DNA from: Epichloe hybrida
Lineage: Eukaryota > Ascomycota > Sordariomycetes > Hypocreales > Clavicipitaceae
DNA length: 64,000 nucleotides
Direction: 5' to 3'
Assembly: GCA_019022495.1 (NCBI GenBank)
Contig: JAFEKR010000026.1
Span: 558,001-622,000 of the forward strand
Shown: positions 12,150 to 22,739 of the stretch, piece by piece
How the letters are laid out: each line of letters begins with the position of its first letter
Numbering within the stretch: position 1 is the stretch's first letter
The notes under the pieces: model-generated
What the model saw: only the letters and a program-made list of their open reading frames with translations
What the model was told of the DNA's origin: nothing
Databases searched by the model: none
Made by a program: the position numbers and the translations under genes

Positions 12150-12652
12150 TCACGAATTGATCAGCTTATTGCGCTTCTCCTTCCTCTTCAACCTCTCAAC
12201 TCTCTTGCGATGCATGGTCTCGGCCATTTTTTCATATCGTTCCCGCTCTTCCCTCCTGGCACGAGCCTCACGACTCCTTTGGATTTGCTCCTGTTGCGTT
12301 GAAAGCGGAAAAATTTCCCGTCAGCCAACTACCCTGTAGAGGCGGAAATTTTCGTGCTCACCTTTCTTGCCTCTTCTTTCTCGTCCTTCATCTCCTTCTC
12401 CTTTGCCTTCATCTGGGCCATAGCAGCCCTCTCCTTTGTCCTTCTTTCGTAGGACGTCAGCCCTTTTGTAGGGCGGAAAGCTTTCTTTGGTTCGTGCCAC
12501 TGTTTGCCTGTGCCAACATGTCAGAGCCTTATGTGTCAGACTGGAGGACAAGAGCGGGCGGCACACGTACCATTCTTGCGCATGCCCAAAGGCTTGGGGG
12601 TCTTGTCTTGGCCGCCCGTAGCCACGAGGGCTGGGACTTGGTCGTCGGACAT
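12150..12652 (-). CDS. cgr1: rRNA-processing protein Cgr1
   Basis: Three exons (12571-12652, 12362-12507, 12150-12290) give 122 residues; the introns are 63 and 71 nt. The N-terminus carries [20 protein letters not shown], the conserved front of the Cgr1 family. The rest is a highly charged helix ending [20 protein letters not shown] and KRNKLINS, the family's signature C-terminus. Cgr1 is a small nucleolar coiled-coil protein needed for pre-rRNA processing and 60S subunit biogenesis. The length matches the usual 110-125 residues. Without splicing the exons lie in different frames, so simple open-frame searches miss it. The start is the first ATG ([10 protein letters not shown]). Confidence 0.95.
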
Positions 12653-15482
12653 TTTTGATGTGTAATTTCGGATGAGTCGTTCTGCTTTCTTCGTTTCGTA
12701 TTGCGTGCGCGAGCGGGCAGGCCTGCTTGTTGGTCTGACAGCGCGCGCGAGCAAGATGCCGCCCAATTTTTTTCTGCCACGCAGGCTCTAGCATCAAGCC
12801 CCAGCAAGACAAGGCGGTGAAGGTTGAGTTTCTTTCCTCGACCCCACAAATGCCTGATGTGCCACATCTGCAGAAGAAGAATGGACTGTGGCGCAGGAGA
12901 TTCAGGGTCTCTCGCTCCGCTGCATAACGGTGGCTGGCCGTCCCTCGTCCCTTGCACAAGGCGGCTCACAAGGCGGCTCACACGATGGGAAAGCTTTTTG
13001 CTCGAGTTTCATCACGGTTTGCTGCTTTCCTCTGGCAGGGGCACACGTCACACCACTTGCCGGCTGGCTTTGTTGTTGAGCAGCACAACGACCCCGTCTG
13101 CATGTAATGTATGTACGGAAGACAGCCCTGATCGCATGATTGCAAACCAATCGGACGCGTCTGTACAGTGGCCCGCCGTACCACGTCATTGAGCTTGTTG
13201 CCTCATCACTGTCAATGCCGTCCGTCACAAGACTCACAAGTCACAACAGGATGGCCGGTCTCTAATCCGTACGGAGTACATTGTACTTATTCAGCCCGTA
13301 CGCAGGTGGGTGAAACAGAAAGACCCCTCGGACAGCGACACCAACAGTTTGGACAATTTTATGCGGCAGCAACATGAATATTAGAGTCCTGTTTGCCCTC
13401 TTTTGCGGCTTCGTCAGCGTAATTAGATTCATGCGTGGTTGCAAATTTCGCACAATCATGAAAAATCGTCCACCTGATATTTCCCGATTGTCTTGCATCT
13501 AGTTCCATGCAAGGGTATCTTTGAGCGGCTGGAAGCTCGGGATATTTTGTATGTACATACACGTAAAGAGCAAAGTGTTAAATTGCCCCCAAACTACGTC
13601 CGTAAAAGCATGGCCGAATTTGATGCAAACAAAAACTCCGAGGCAGGCGTGTCGAGACTCCCTCCGCCCCGCAAAGGGATGCCTGGTTGTTGCCCCTCTA
13701 ATCCGTAGAGCAAATGATGTCGCTCGGAAATGATTCAATGAATGACGTCTACCAGAATGAAAGCGAGATTGCGCTGTACGGGGTGGGGAGGGGCTGATCC
13801 TTGAACGCGGCTTGGCGAGTGGATAGGATTTACATACTCCGTACGGATTACATGTAACTTCCTACACGTACGCACTAGAGGGGGTGGTCGCAAACTTTTG
13901 GCCTGTCACTGTATAGTATAGGTTTGCCTCTTGGATACGGGCACCAGCTTGTGTCATCGCTCCCAACACAAGACTCATAAAGAACACTGTTATATCAGGG
14001 TATTCATGTTAGGATACTCTGTTCTAGTATTCATCAGACTCTAAGTGCTCTAAAGCGTCTTATGTCTTAGATGTAGTTAATAACTCAACGAGCCAGTGCG
14101 TAACAAAATCAGTCAACCTAATCGCTATTCCCTCATTATTGAGGAGGATAGCGCAGGACATACATACGCGTGTGGGAGAGATAGTGTCATGGCTCGCATG
14201 TCGTACGTAGGTACATATGTACGGAGTACGTATGCATATGTATGCTCCACGACAACAATCCACGATGGCCCTGGATCCGTTATCGTGACTACTAGCCTGT
14301 TATCGTGGTCGTAGTACGGGTAGCAAGACTTGTCTTGTTACAGTGGTTGTCAGGTGGTGGGACAAGCGATGGATCTTGAAACATCGAAAAGGGGGGGGGG
14401 GTGTTCATCGTCATTTGCTTATGATACGCGAGATCCGCGCCATCCACCCCAGTAAGAAATGATCGAAGAGGAAATGGAACAGAAGTGGGATGATTGCCGC
14501 AAGTGCAGTAATAACTGACATTCGAGATACAAAAGTAAGCCAAGATCGATCAGATAACACGAAGAATTGCACACACGGAGGAGATTATGTTTTAGAATGA
14601 AGAAGCCAATCAAAGACAGTCATGTTCAGCGTCAAAAACAAGTTTCTCGAGACTGAGATGGCATACAGTCGCTCGCACAAGTAGCGAACGACGTGGACTT
14701 TAGGCCAAAGCAAGGGATGAAGGGAAAAGAAAAGAAAAGCAAAGCGTGTCTCAGGCCGAAAAAGTAGCGCTAGCACGATCACGGGTAACTCAACTTGGTA
14801 ATGTCAGATGTGTCATGGCATCTTTCCACATGTCTTTCATCTCAAGTCGAATCGTAGTTTTTAAAAAAAAAAGAAGGGTTCGTCAATCCGATTCATGTCT
14901 CGCTCGATCCGGTTCTGTCGATCTGAGGCGCATCAAGCCTACGAATTGGGACAGTTTTCTTGCGAACAGATGTCTCATTTGCGAGCCACAGGACTAGTTG
15001 AGAGCAGTGACACTTGCCTTGCCAAAGTGTGCCAGCCAGCACTACGGAGTAGTTGGCAAGAGAACCAGAGAGCATTCGGTAGGTAGGTAGTGGAAGGACG
15101 GGACGGATCTGGATGGAAGTTCGGCATATGAATTGCCACTCTGGGGGAAGCAGATGAAAGTGGATTGCCCAAGCATGCTGTACAACTTGATCATTTAGAC
15201 GATTGCATGGCACAGAACAGTCGGTCTGGTGATATGTGCAGGCACTTTCTCCGGTCTAGTGCAGGCAAGTGTTGGATCCGAAGCTGCTTGGGATGGCTTG
15301 TTATCTTGCTTGTTGTGCTCTGCCAACGGTTCAACATTCGATGCAAGTAGCCGCCGTGCAGTTCAAAAAAAGATGCTTTGATCACAATGTAGAGAACACG
15401 AAGCTGTGTGCGTCAGCCCGCATTATACATTTTGCCAGATTATTGTTGAACCTAGCAATCGAACTCCGAGGACGTCCCCATC

Positions 15483-15524
15483 GAAGAAGAAGAAGAAGAA
15501 GAAGAAAAAGAAGAAGAAGAAGAG
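15483..15524. repeat. (GAA)n microsatellite
   Basis: About 42 bases of GAA triplets with one A-rich interruption, directly readable in the sequence. It lies far from any coding exon. Confidence 0.9.
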
Positions 15525-16683
15525 GTCGCCGTGCTGCGACTCGGAAACGCCACGATGATGGGCTTCTCTCTTTACCGGAACAGAAGATTGTTCCCCCAGC
15601 AGCAATTTCCTCATCTTGTTGTGCATGAAAGAGGGTCACGCAAAACCAACCGGTCTTGAGTCTTGTTGACGCGCAACAGATTGTACGGCCTGACTGCTTG
15701 TGGCACAGCCGGTCATGCCGAAATGGGCCCTGGGTCGCCTTCGCCCAAGAAAAGCAAAAATAACAACGACACGCTTTGTGGCTGCGCCGCCCAGCGCTTT
15801 CTTCCAGAGCAGGGGTCCAGCGTTGATCACCCACAGGAAACAAGCCAAACTGGGACTGCAAGGGAGAAGATGAGTTTCTGCCCTGTCTTGCCAACACGAG
15901 ACTCCATCACTGCTTATTAGCGGATGCAGACATGTCCGCTCCATTCTTCGGCGGTACATGTGTACATGTGTACATACATGTACCATACATGTATGCTGTC
16001 GCGGGCCAACTGTGTTGTCTGTCAGCCGAGCCACAAAACACTGCAGCCGGAGCAATATCCCTATTGTCATTCGTGGGTTCAATCAAGCACACTTGTCTTC
16101 ATTTCCCCGTCATTAGCCACCGACGCCGTCATACCGAATTTTCGGCCCAGCCAGACTATTAGCGTCTCCTTCCATCGAGCGTCTGTGTCTGTGTTTTTTT
16201 TGTCGGTCGGATTTGCTGCAGCAGAGTGTGCACCTTCGACACGATGCAGTTGCTTGCTCGTGCAGGAACGAGGAATAAGTCGTGTTTAATAAACAGCGCC
16301 ATGTCGGAGAATAGACAGGTCTCTCTGTACTCTTTCTTCTGTGACACGAGATGGGTGTGTGGGTTGGCAGCTTGGAACCAGACTAGCAGGCATTTCAATA
16401 CATAACATGGAGAGTGGAGAGAACGCGAGAAGGAGGTGGGCGGCCCATGCACGGCCCATGCACGCAATGGAGGCTAGTTAGAAACTCTTGGCCTCAACGA
16501 GCCGACATGTCGTGCTCGATGCATCCTTCACCTGCCCAGCACCGGTGCCTGCAGATCTGCATGCACGCACGCACTACGCACGCACTACATGTACATGTAC
16601 ATTGTACGGAGCACGTAGCGGACAGCGGGCAGCGGGCAGCGGGCAGAGGCTAGTGGACACTGGCAAGATTGGGGGTTGAGCAG

Positions 16684-16728
16684 CATCTGGAACAACTGGA
16701 ACATCTGGAACATCTGGAACATCTGGGA
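16684..16728. repeat. Nine-base tandem repeat CATCTGGAA
   Basis: Five consecutive copies of a 9-base unit, the second and fifth with single changes. It precedes the other two tandem arrays in the long 5' region of the 973-residue protein gene. Confidence 0.9.
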
Positions 16729-16830
16729 CATGCGCCAGCTGCCAGGCCGAGTCTGCTGTTGTGCTGGTCTTGGTCTGTCTGCACGCAGGTGCCTGGCAGG
16801 ACTCGCAGCCAAGGCCCGCGGGTCCATGCC

Positions 16831-16856
16831 ATTCATTCATTCATTCATTCATTCAT
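16831..16856. repeat. (ATTC)n microsatellite
   Basis: Six and a half copies of ATTC, ten bases before the 10-base minisatellite that starts at 16866. Confidence 0.9.
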
Positions 16857-16865
16857 GGCTTAGCC

Positions 16866-16940
16866 TTGGCCCTGCTTGGCCCTGCTTGGCCCTGCTTGGC
16901 CCTGCTTGGCCCTGCTTGGCCCTGCTTGGCCCTCCTTGGC
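16866..16940. repeat. Ten-base minisatellite CCTGCTTGGC
   Basis: Six exact head-to-tail copies plus a diverged unit (CCTCCTTGGC) in the presumed promoter or 5' leader upstream of the gene at 17684. The exactness of the copies suggests recent expansion. Confidence 0.92.
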
Positions 16941-17683
16941 CTTGGCCCATGTCCCCCTTGTCCATGCCCGTCTGTCGTGCCTGCCCTCCATGTTCCCTGT
17001 CCTGGCCTAAACTTGGCCAATCTCGCTCGTTCCCTGTCTAGCGGGCCTCGCCCCCCTCCTCTTGCCCGTTCGCCTTTCCTCTCCCTCGCTCAGCAGTCCT
17101 TCCATCTTTCGCAACTTCATCGCCTGGTGGCTCACTCTGCGCTTCACGCACGATTGCCATCGTCATTTGGTGCAATTCCAGTAGCACTCCTCCCCGAGAG
17201 CAGTCGCTGGTCTTGTCCGTCCACTCATTTGTCGTCTTGATTTCGCCTCTTTGCCTTGGCTTTTGCACTCGGTTTCCAGCGCTTTGCATTTGCATTTTCC
17301 TCACCATCAGGTCCGTCCACTTGTCGCAAACTCAACTCTCGCCGTCCAGTCGTGCATGTCTGTGAGCCTGCCGCAGCGAAACAGTCATCCATGACAAAAT
17401 CCTCACCCAAACCAGTGTCAATATGTGCTAACATGGTCATTGCGTCAAGTTCTTAGTGGAAAACCAACTCTCCATCGTGTCTTGCTCACGTCCTCCTCGT
17501 TGAAACCATTATTCCTCGTTTCTCGCCTCTTGCTGCTGGTCTTCCCTGGGTTGGACATCCAATCACGCGAGCGAGGTCTGCTGCACTGCTGTCATACAAC
17601 AGAGCATTTGTCATCCTATGGTCACCCCCGACTTTTTGAGTTGTCCGTCAAGTTCGGTTGCCGCAGCGCGGCTGGAGGAATAG

Positions 17684-20605
17684 ATGGCAACCACTCATGA
17701 AATTGGGTATGCAGCGGATGCTGTGGCATCCCGCTCACCCGCTCATGCCTTCGACCGAACATCAGACCAGCTTTCCGAAGCCAATTATGATACGAATGCC
17801 TCGACGTTGAATCACGATAACGCATTCCCCGCCGAATGCCGTTTACCGAACCCACCATTCGTGTTTCCCGCGTCCTCTTCCCCGGCAGGACCACCCATTG
17901 CAAGGCCGCGGCGGCGTCCTATGTCGATGGCCGATATTCAAAGTCGACCCCTCGGTACATCGTCGTCAACTGCAGAACTAGGAAGAGGAAATCAACCAGC
18001 GGCCCTGCCACAGTTTTCTTTCAATCCAGGAGCCTCGATTCCCAAAGATATCGATTCTATGGCCGTACTGAGCCCACCCATCACACCAAATTCAGCAAGG
18101 CCTATGCCATCACCGTCGCGGCCTGCCGGTCACGGACATCGTCGGGGTGGAAGCGAGTTTGTCGGTGGAAGCATACGAGATGGCAACTCCATTGCCGTGA
18201 CGAGCACGAGCCCAACCAAGTCAGAAAGCGGCTTTGCCTCCCCGGGCCTTCAACCACCGCCGGCACGAAGAGGCCACCGGCGTGGTGTGTCTGGTGCAAT
18301 ATCGACCAACGACCTGCCTTTTCTATGCCCACAGCCCGACTTCATGTTGCAAAAAGGCAGCAGTGCTCCAAACAGCCCGACGACATTTAATCCGCGCGAA
18401 GGCACACTGCTACCCCTGGATGACCAACCTTTTCCACTGCCAGAACCTCTGGCCACCCCCGTCCCCATCCAGGCTCTGAAAGACACCGAGGAAAACACCA
18501 TCATCAATCATTCGATACCCATTCCAACTTCGCCGCCCAGCATCGAGCCCAGCCCCAGGCAATCCAAGGCCGGACGTGCTCGGGTCGGATTTTCGGACAC
18601 TCTGGAGTTTATTCCTCGACCATTGTCTCTGGTCTCCAATGACACATCTAGTACGGTGACCGCCCGCCCTAGCCATTCTGTTTCAGGCAGTATATCGTCC
18701 ATTGTGTCTGCTGCGTCTCCCGGAGATCGTGACAGCCCCGCGCGACTAACTCGAAGCCCAAGTCGTCAGACGGTTGAATCGAGACCAAGTACCGCAGGTG
18801 CCATCTTGCAGCGAACGGGCACCGATCTCGAGTTCGTTGCGGCTGGGAATACTTCGCCTAGGCGACGAAACTCTATCCCAACACTGCTGGACATGTCCAC
18901 ATCGCACTCGGCCAGTACTGCAAACCCAAGTCATGTTAAGACTCCAAAAAGATGGTCATTCTTTGGCCTGGATCCCTTTATTGGTTCCATGCCTGCATCA
19001 AAACATCGCTCATGCAGCTCCAGCTCTTCCGAGTCTGTGAACAAGCCAGCAACCGCAAGCTCCTCATCCGACCACGAAACCGACTCTGATGATGAAGACG
19101 CTGCTGTGTATGATTCCAATGACGCCAAGAAGTATCGTCAAAAGACAAGTAGGAAGAAACGTGTCAAAGGATGGGCCGGTGTAATCCTTCCTCTCCGGAG
19201 TAACAAGAAGAGATCTAAGATACTTGCCATTCGCCCGCCAACCCCTCCCGCCTCAGTTGGTCCCGTGGAGAATGATGAAGATGAAAACGATGTGATCCAA
19301 GCTGCTTCTGATACCGAGATACCACCGACTACACCCACTGTCCTCGCAACTGGATCTCAGTCGGCAGAAGACTCCGGCACCCCTAAGCGGCGGCGACCGG
19401 ACGAGGAGGGCTCGTATCCCATGATTGACTTGGACGCTGCCCTCGGGCCTTTCAACACCCCCCTGCCCCATAATCCAGAGTGGGATGCCGCACAACGAGC
19501 GGCTGGTAATGCCGGGAAGCGACGATTACACAGTGCTCAAGGCATGAAAGGTTTCAACGGTCCAGGCATGCACTATCATCGTCGTGCGGAATCTGCGCCG
19601 GATCTTCCTCCATTCGACCCTGGGTGCGCTGGGATTCATCGATTTGGAAGCAGTTCCACTATGGCAGATGTGTTTGAGGAGGACGAAGAGCAGGACGGAG
19701 AAACCTCTTCGGAGCAACTAGACTCTGAATCAGACGAGCTCGAGGGCGAGCAGACGCCACTTGCAACGACAAAATTGGCCGCCGCAGAGCTACCCAACGA
19801 ACTGGTTGTGAGCGACACGTCAATCAAAGCAGCCGAATCTCGCATGCCTAGCTACGGCAGCACAGATTCCGACGAAGCTTCCGCGGTCCGCGCTGTGCGT
19901 ACTGAATGTTCCAAGACGTCACTGCACGAAGAGGTCATTGCTGAAGAACCCCCGTCAATAATTTTCCGAAACGCGTCCGTCTTCAGCTGTCTGTCTGCAG
20001 ATGAAAACAACTCTGCATCGTCGTCTTCTAGTCTGGCCCCCGGCCGCCGAGACATATCTTCAGTTGAAGTCAATCAATCAATACCGCTGATCAACGGCAT
20101 GGCTGTTCCCCTTAGCCCTTACTCAACAAGTCATGCATCGTCCTATCCCTCGCCGCGCTCGCTCATGTCCATTGATGCACAGAGACTATCCACAGCGCCA
20201 TCATCTGTCACGGATGAAAATACTTTTGATTCACTGCTCATGGGTGAGCCTGGACCAGAAGTGCGGATCTCAGTCGACTATGACGCTCCTTCACTCACGT
20301 CTTGCACTTCGACAATGACACGAGAGAGCGCTTTCATACCTACCGCCCGCATGTCACAACCAAGCCTCCGCGAACAACGCCCCGTCTCGGTGTCGTCCGC
20401 TGCCTTTGGACGCCGACGATCAAGCTTGGTGTCTCTGGGCCGCTTGATTAGCAGTTCTCACGGGGAACGAAGCAAGTTGTCCATGGAAGTCACCTTGGAC
20501 AATGGAAGCGAGGCAAAGAGAAGTTGGTCCAAGAACAGCAAGACGAAACGACTTGGTCGCATGATGCAATTTTGGAAGCCGAGCAAAGACACCGACCCTT
20601 CATGA
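17684..20605 (+). CDS. Large serine/proline-rich disordered protein ('cell wall proline-rich protein' type)
   Basis: A single uninterrupted exon of 973 residues. It is almost wholly low complexity (Ser, Pro, Thr, Arg) with islands that look conserved: GHGHRRGGSEFVGG, RRGHRRGVSGAI, RARVGFSDTLEFIPRP, PKRWSFFGLDPFIG, KGWAGVILPLRS, HYHRRAESAPDLPPFDPG, and a basic C-terminus with GRRRSSLVSLGRL and LGRMMQFWKPS. There is no signal peptide and no membrane segment, so despite the name used in some fungal annotations it is unlikely to be a secreted wall protein. Repeated R-x-x-S and RRxS sites suggest a phosphoprotein, perhaps a 14-3-3 or kinase target; that is inference. The start at 17684 is preceded by an in-frame TAG three bases upstream, so the start is well bounded. 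Confidence 0.85.
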   Translation: MATTHEIGYAADAVASRSPAHAFDRTSDQLSEANYDTNASTLNHDNAFPAECRLPNPPFVFPASSSPAGPPIARPRRRPMSMADIQSRPLGTSSSTAELGRGNQPAALPQFSFNPGASIPKDIDSMAVLSPPITPNSARPMPSPSRPAGHGHRRGGSEFVGGSIRDGNSIAVTSTSPTKSESGFASPGLQPPPARRGHRRGVSGAISTNDLPFLCPQPDFMLQKGSSAPNSPTTFNPREGTLLPLDDQPFPLPEPLATPVPIQALKDTEENTIINHSIPIPTSPPSIEPSPRQSKAGRARVGFSDTLEFIPRPLSLVSNDTSSTVTARPSHSVSGSISSIVSAASPGDRDSPARLTRSPSRQTVESRPSTAGAILQRTGTDLEFVAAGNTSPRRRNSIPTLLDMSTSHSASTANPSHVKTPKRWSFFGLDPFIGSMPASKHRSCSSSSSESVNKPATASSSSDHETDSDDEDAAVYDSNDAKKYRQKTSRKKRVKGWAGVILPLRSNKKRSKILAIRPPTPPASVGPVENDEDENDVIQAASDTEIPPTTPTVLATGSQSAEDSGTPKRRRPDEEGSYPMIDLDAALGPFNTPLPHNPEWDAAQRAAGNAGKRRLHSAQGMKGFNGPGMHYHRRAESAPDLPPFDPGCAGIHRFGSSSTMADVFEEDEEQDGETSSEQLDSESDELEGEQTPLATTKLAAAELPNELVVSDTSIKAAESRMPSYGSTDSDEASAVRAVRTECSKTSLHEEVIAEEPPSIIFRNASVFSCLSADENNSASSSSSLAPGRRDISSVEVNQSIPLINGMAVPLSPYSTSHASSYPSPRSLMSIDAQRLSTAPSSVTDENTFDSLLMGEPGPEVRISVDYDAPSLTSCTSTMTRESAFIPTARMSQPSLREQRPVSVSSAAFGRRRSSLVSLGRLISSSHGERSKLSMEVTLDNGSEAKRSWSKNSKTKRLGRMMQFWKPSKDTDPS

Positions 20606-21625
20606 TGCCTTGCCAAGAGTAAACCCCGTTTGCGCCATGGGGGGACACCCGAGATTTTCTCTCTCTGCAAGACCTGGCACAACAAGTGACGGATGAGTAT
20701 TTCTGTGGAAAAAAAAAAGAAAACAATTACCTTACCAAAAAAAAAAAACCACCTTATCATGAATGTATATGGAATAACACGTACCCGCTCATCTCTCACA
20801 ACAGCGAGTTATGTGTTGGGAAGGGGAAGAAGAAGGATATCTATATCTACGAGCTTTTGAATCGTTTTGGCTAGTACCTTTTACATGGAGTGCCAAAAGA
20901 CTTGATGAAAAGTCGACGGACAAGACTGAGTCACCTTGGACGATTTGACGCATTTGGCGTTTGATGACTTTTGCATGAGCATTTGTTACTTTAAGCATGA
21001 ACACATAGTACGTCTTGTGTGTGTGTCTCGTCTCCTTGCTATATTTCCTATCGGAGTGAAGGCCGCGCGGGTCCGAGGTATGGGGCATGGTGCAGTTGGG
21101 TTTCGCTATGGAGGGAATTGGGGGGGTTGCGGGGTGGGTTTTTATCACTTTTATCATTTGGACATATCTGCATCGGACAAGGTGGCAGGTCGCTCGGGAA
21201 AGTTTACACAATGAGGTTTGGGAAGTTGATCTCGCTCGAATTTAGACCGATGTTGCAAATAATTTGACTACCAGTTTGGGGCCAGCCAAGCCGCGTATAT
21301 CGTGTAGATGCACGTGAATCACGAACGTGTGGCTCGAAGCAGACGTGACACACTTGAACCTTGTTGTCCACTACTCATGCAAAATACGCAAGCAGACGAT
21401 AAGAAGTAACGGTGAGGACTGCGTAGAACCGAAAAACCGAACAAGAACCAGCAACAGAGATGCCGCCTACCAAACACCGTGATGCGCCGACGAACCAAGC
21501 AACCTAGAGAGACCTCCAAAAAAAAAAAAAAAAACCTTCAGGGACCAAAAGATCATCTACGATCATACCCGTCTTCGCATGTGCGGTGTGTTTGACCAGA
21601 AAGAAAAATTATGTAGAGGTGCCGC
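20606..21625. other. Convergent 3' flanks, no gene seen
   Basis: Lies between the stops of the 973-residue protein gene (+) and the small membrane-protein gene (-). It contains A-rich tracts at about 20708-20720 and 20735-20745 and an A-run at about 21519-21534, the usual surroundings of fungal polyadenylation sites. No conserved frame is seen. Confidence 0.5.
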
Positions 21626-22510
21626 TCAGAAGAACTTCTTGGCCATGTCAGCAACAGCGTTCCCCCAGCTATCAACACCATAGCCAGCGGCCACACCTTG
21701 TTGACTTCTCGACCCGCCGTAGCCGTAGCCATCGTAGCCACCGTAGCGGTCGTAGCGGTCGTGGTGGTCGTAGCGGTCGTGGTGGTCGTGGCCGCCGCCA
21801 TAGCTGCCGTAGCTCGACCTCTTCTCCCACTGCATGCCGCCGTCGTGTCCCCGCGCAACGCTGCTCGCGCGGGCATTACCGCCAAGGTTGCCAGCCATGC
21901 GGACCGCATCGCTCACGAGCCCAAAGGAATCACCGGACGCGGCCCGCGAGGCGACCCCGATCATGCGCTCCAACGAAGGGGGGATCCGAAGTCCAAAGCG
22001 AGCGAGCAGGCCGCCTAGAACGCCTGTCGTGATGAGCGGCATGACGACGAGGATGAAGACTTTCCAGGGATGGCGTTTCGCATAGTGAACGAGGTCTCTG
22101 ATGAGGCGCTTGAGGCGCCTATAGGTCCGTTGCATGAAGCCTTGACGCGGAGAGCGCTTGTAGTACGACGATCTGTCTGGGACAAGGTCAGTTCAGTGAT
22201 GGCTCCGATCACCGGCTGACGAACGCCTGCAAGACTTACTTCCAAAGTTGAAGAGGCTCGAACGGCTGTTGTTCCCCATGCCGAAAAGGGAACCCCGCGA
22301 CGAGTTATGCTTGTTGTAGTAGTAGCCATCTCCCGTGAGGCCGCCGAGCAGAGCGCCTGCAATGGAGTTGCCGCCCCGGGTGCGAGAGCTGGAGCGAGAG
22401 CGAGACTGGGAACGATGCTTCTTGCGCGAGCGGGAGGCGTCGCGACGGTGCTTGGAGGGACGGGACATGCCGCCTGGGCCGATGTGCAGACCTTCTGTGA
22501 GGAAGCCCAT
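21626..22510 (-). CDS. Small Arg/Ser-rich and Gly/Tyr/His-rich membrane protein of unknown function
   Basis: Two exons, 22240-22510 and 21626-22176, joined over a 63-nt intron (GTAAGT...CCCAG), give 273 residues. The N-terminal third is basic and Ser/Arg-rich (SRSRKKHRSQSRSRSSSR). A positively charged helix then leads into one hydrophobic segment at about 129-150 (VFILVVMPLITTGVLGGLLA). The C-terminal part contains an array of HDHHDRYD/RYGGYDGYGYGG repeats and ends ADMAKKFF. The predicted topology is single-pass. I do not recognise the family. The start chosen is the first ATG (22510); a second in-frame ATG opens MSRPSKHRRDAS and is equally possible. Two copies of an 87-bp direct repeat lie immediately upstream. 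Confidence 0.75.
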
Positions 22511-22557
22511 TGTCGAGTCAATGGAGGCAATGCCCAACTTTTGATTGTCTGAATGGG

Positions 22558-22739
22558 TTTCTGCGCTCGGATACGTTTTGCGACGTGGTCTCTTATAGGT
22601 TTGGCGGGTCGTCTGGGGAAGTCAATGTGTCGGGCTCGAGTCCATCCATGGCTTTCTGCGCTCGGATACGTTTTGCGACGTGGTCTCTTATAGTTTTGGC
22701 GGGTCGTCTGGGAAAGTCAACGTGTCGGGCTCGAGTCCA
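22558..22739. repeat. Tandem duplication of an 87-bp segment upstream of a start codon
   Basis: Copy one is at 22558-22644 and copy two at 22653-22739, separated by 8 bases. Both begin TTTCTGCGCTCGGATACG and end GGGCTCGAGTCCA, and differ at only a few positions (for example TAGG/TAGT and AATG/AACG). The first copy begins 48 bases before the ATG of the minus-strand membrane-protein gene, so the duplication occupies its promoter or leader. Confidence 0.93.

Larger units (their letters stand above)
12653..17683. other. Five-kilobase gene-free region rich in simple repeats
   Basis: No frame longer than about 120 codons here resembles a protein, and no splice-consistent gene was found on either strand. 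The first few hundred bases are the cgr1 promoter. The last 700 or so are pyrimidine-rich and likely hold the promoter and 5' UTR of the gene starting at 17684. In between are TACGGAGTA copies (13270, 13835, 14220, 15043), GTACAT palindromes, a GAA tract and three short tandem repeats listed separately. An unannotated non-coding RNA cannot be excluded. Confidence 0.6.

Noticed and set aside
12321..12981. Minus-strand frames of 212 and 150 codons
   Set aside because: They read through introns or out of frame across cgr1; the spliced cgr1 model explains the region.
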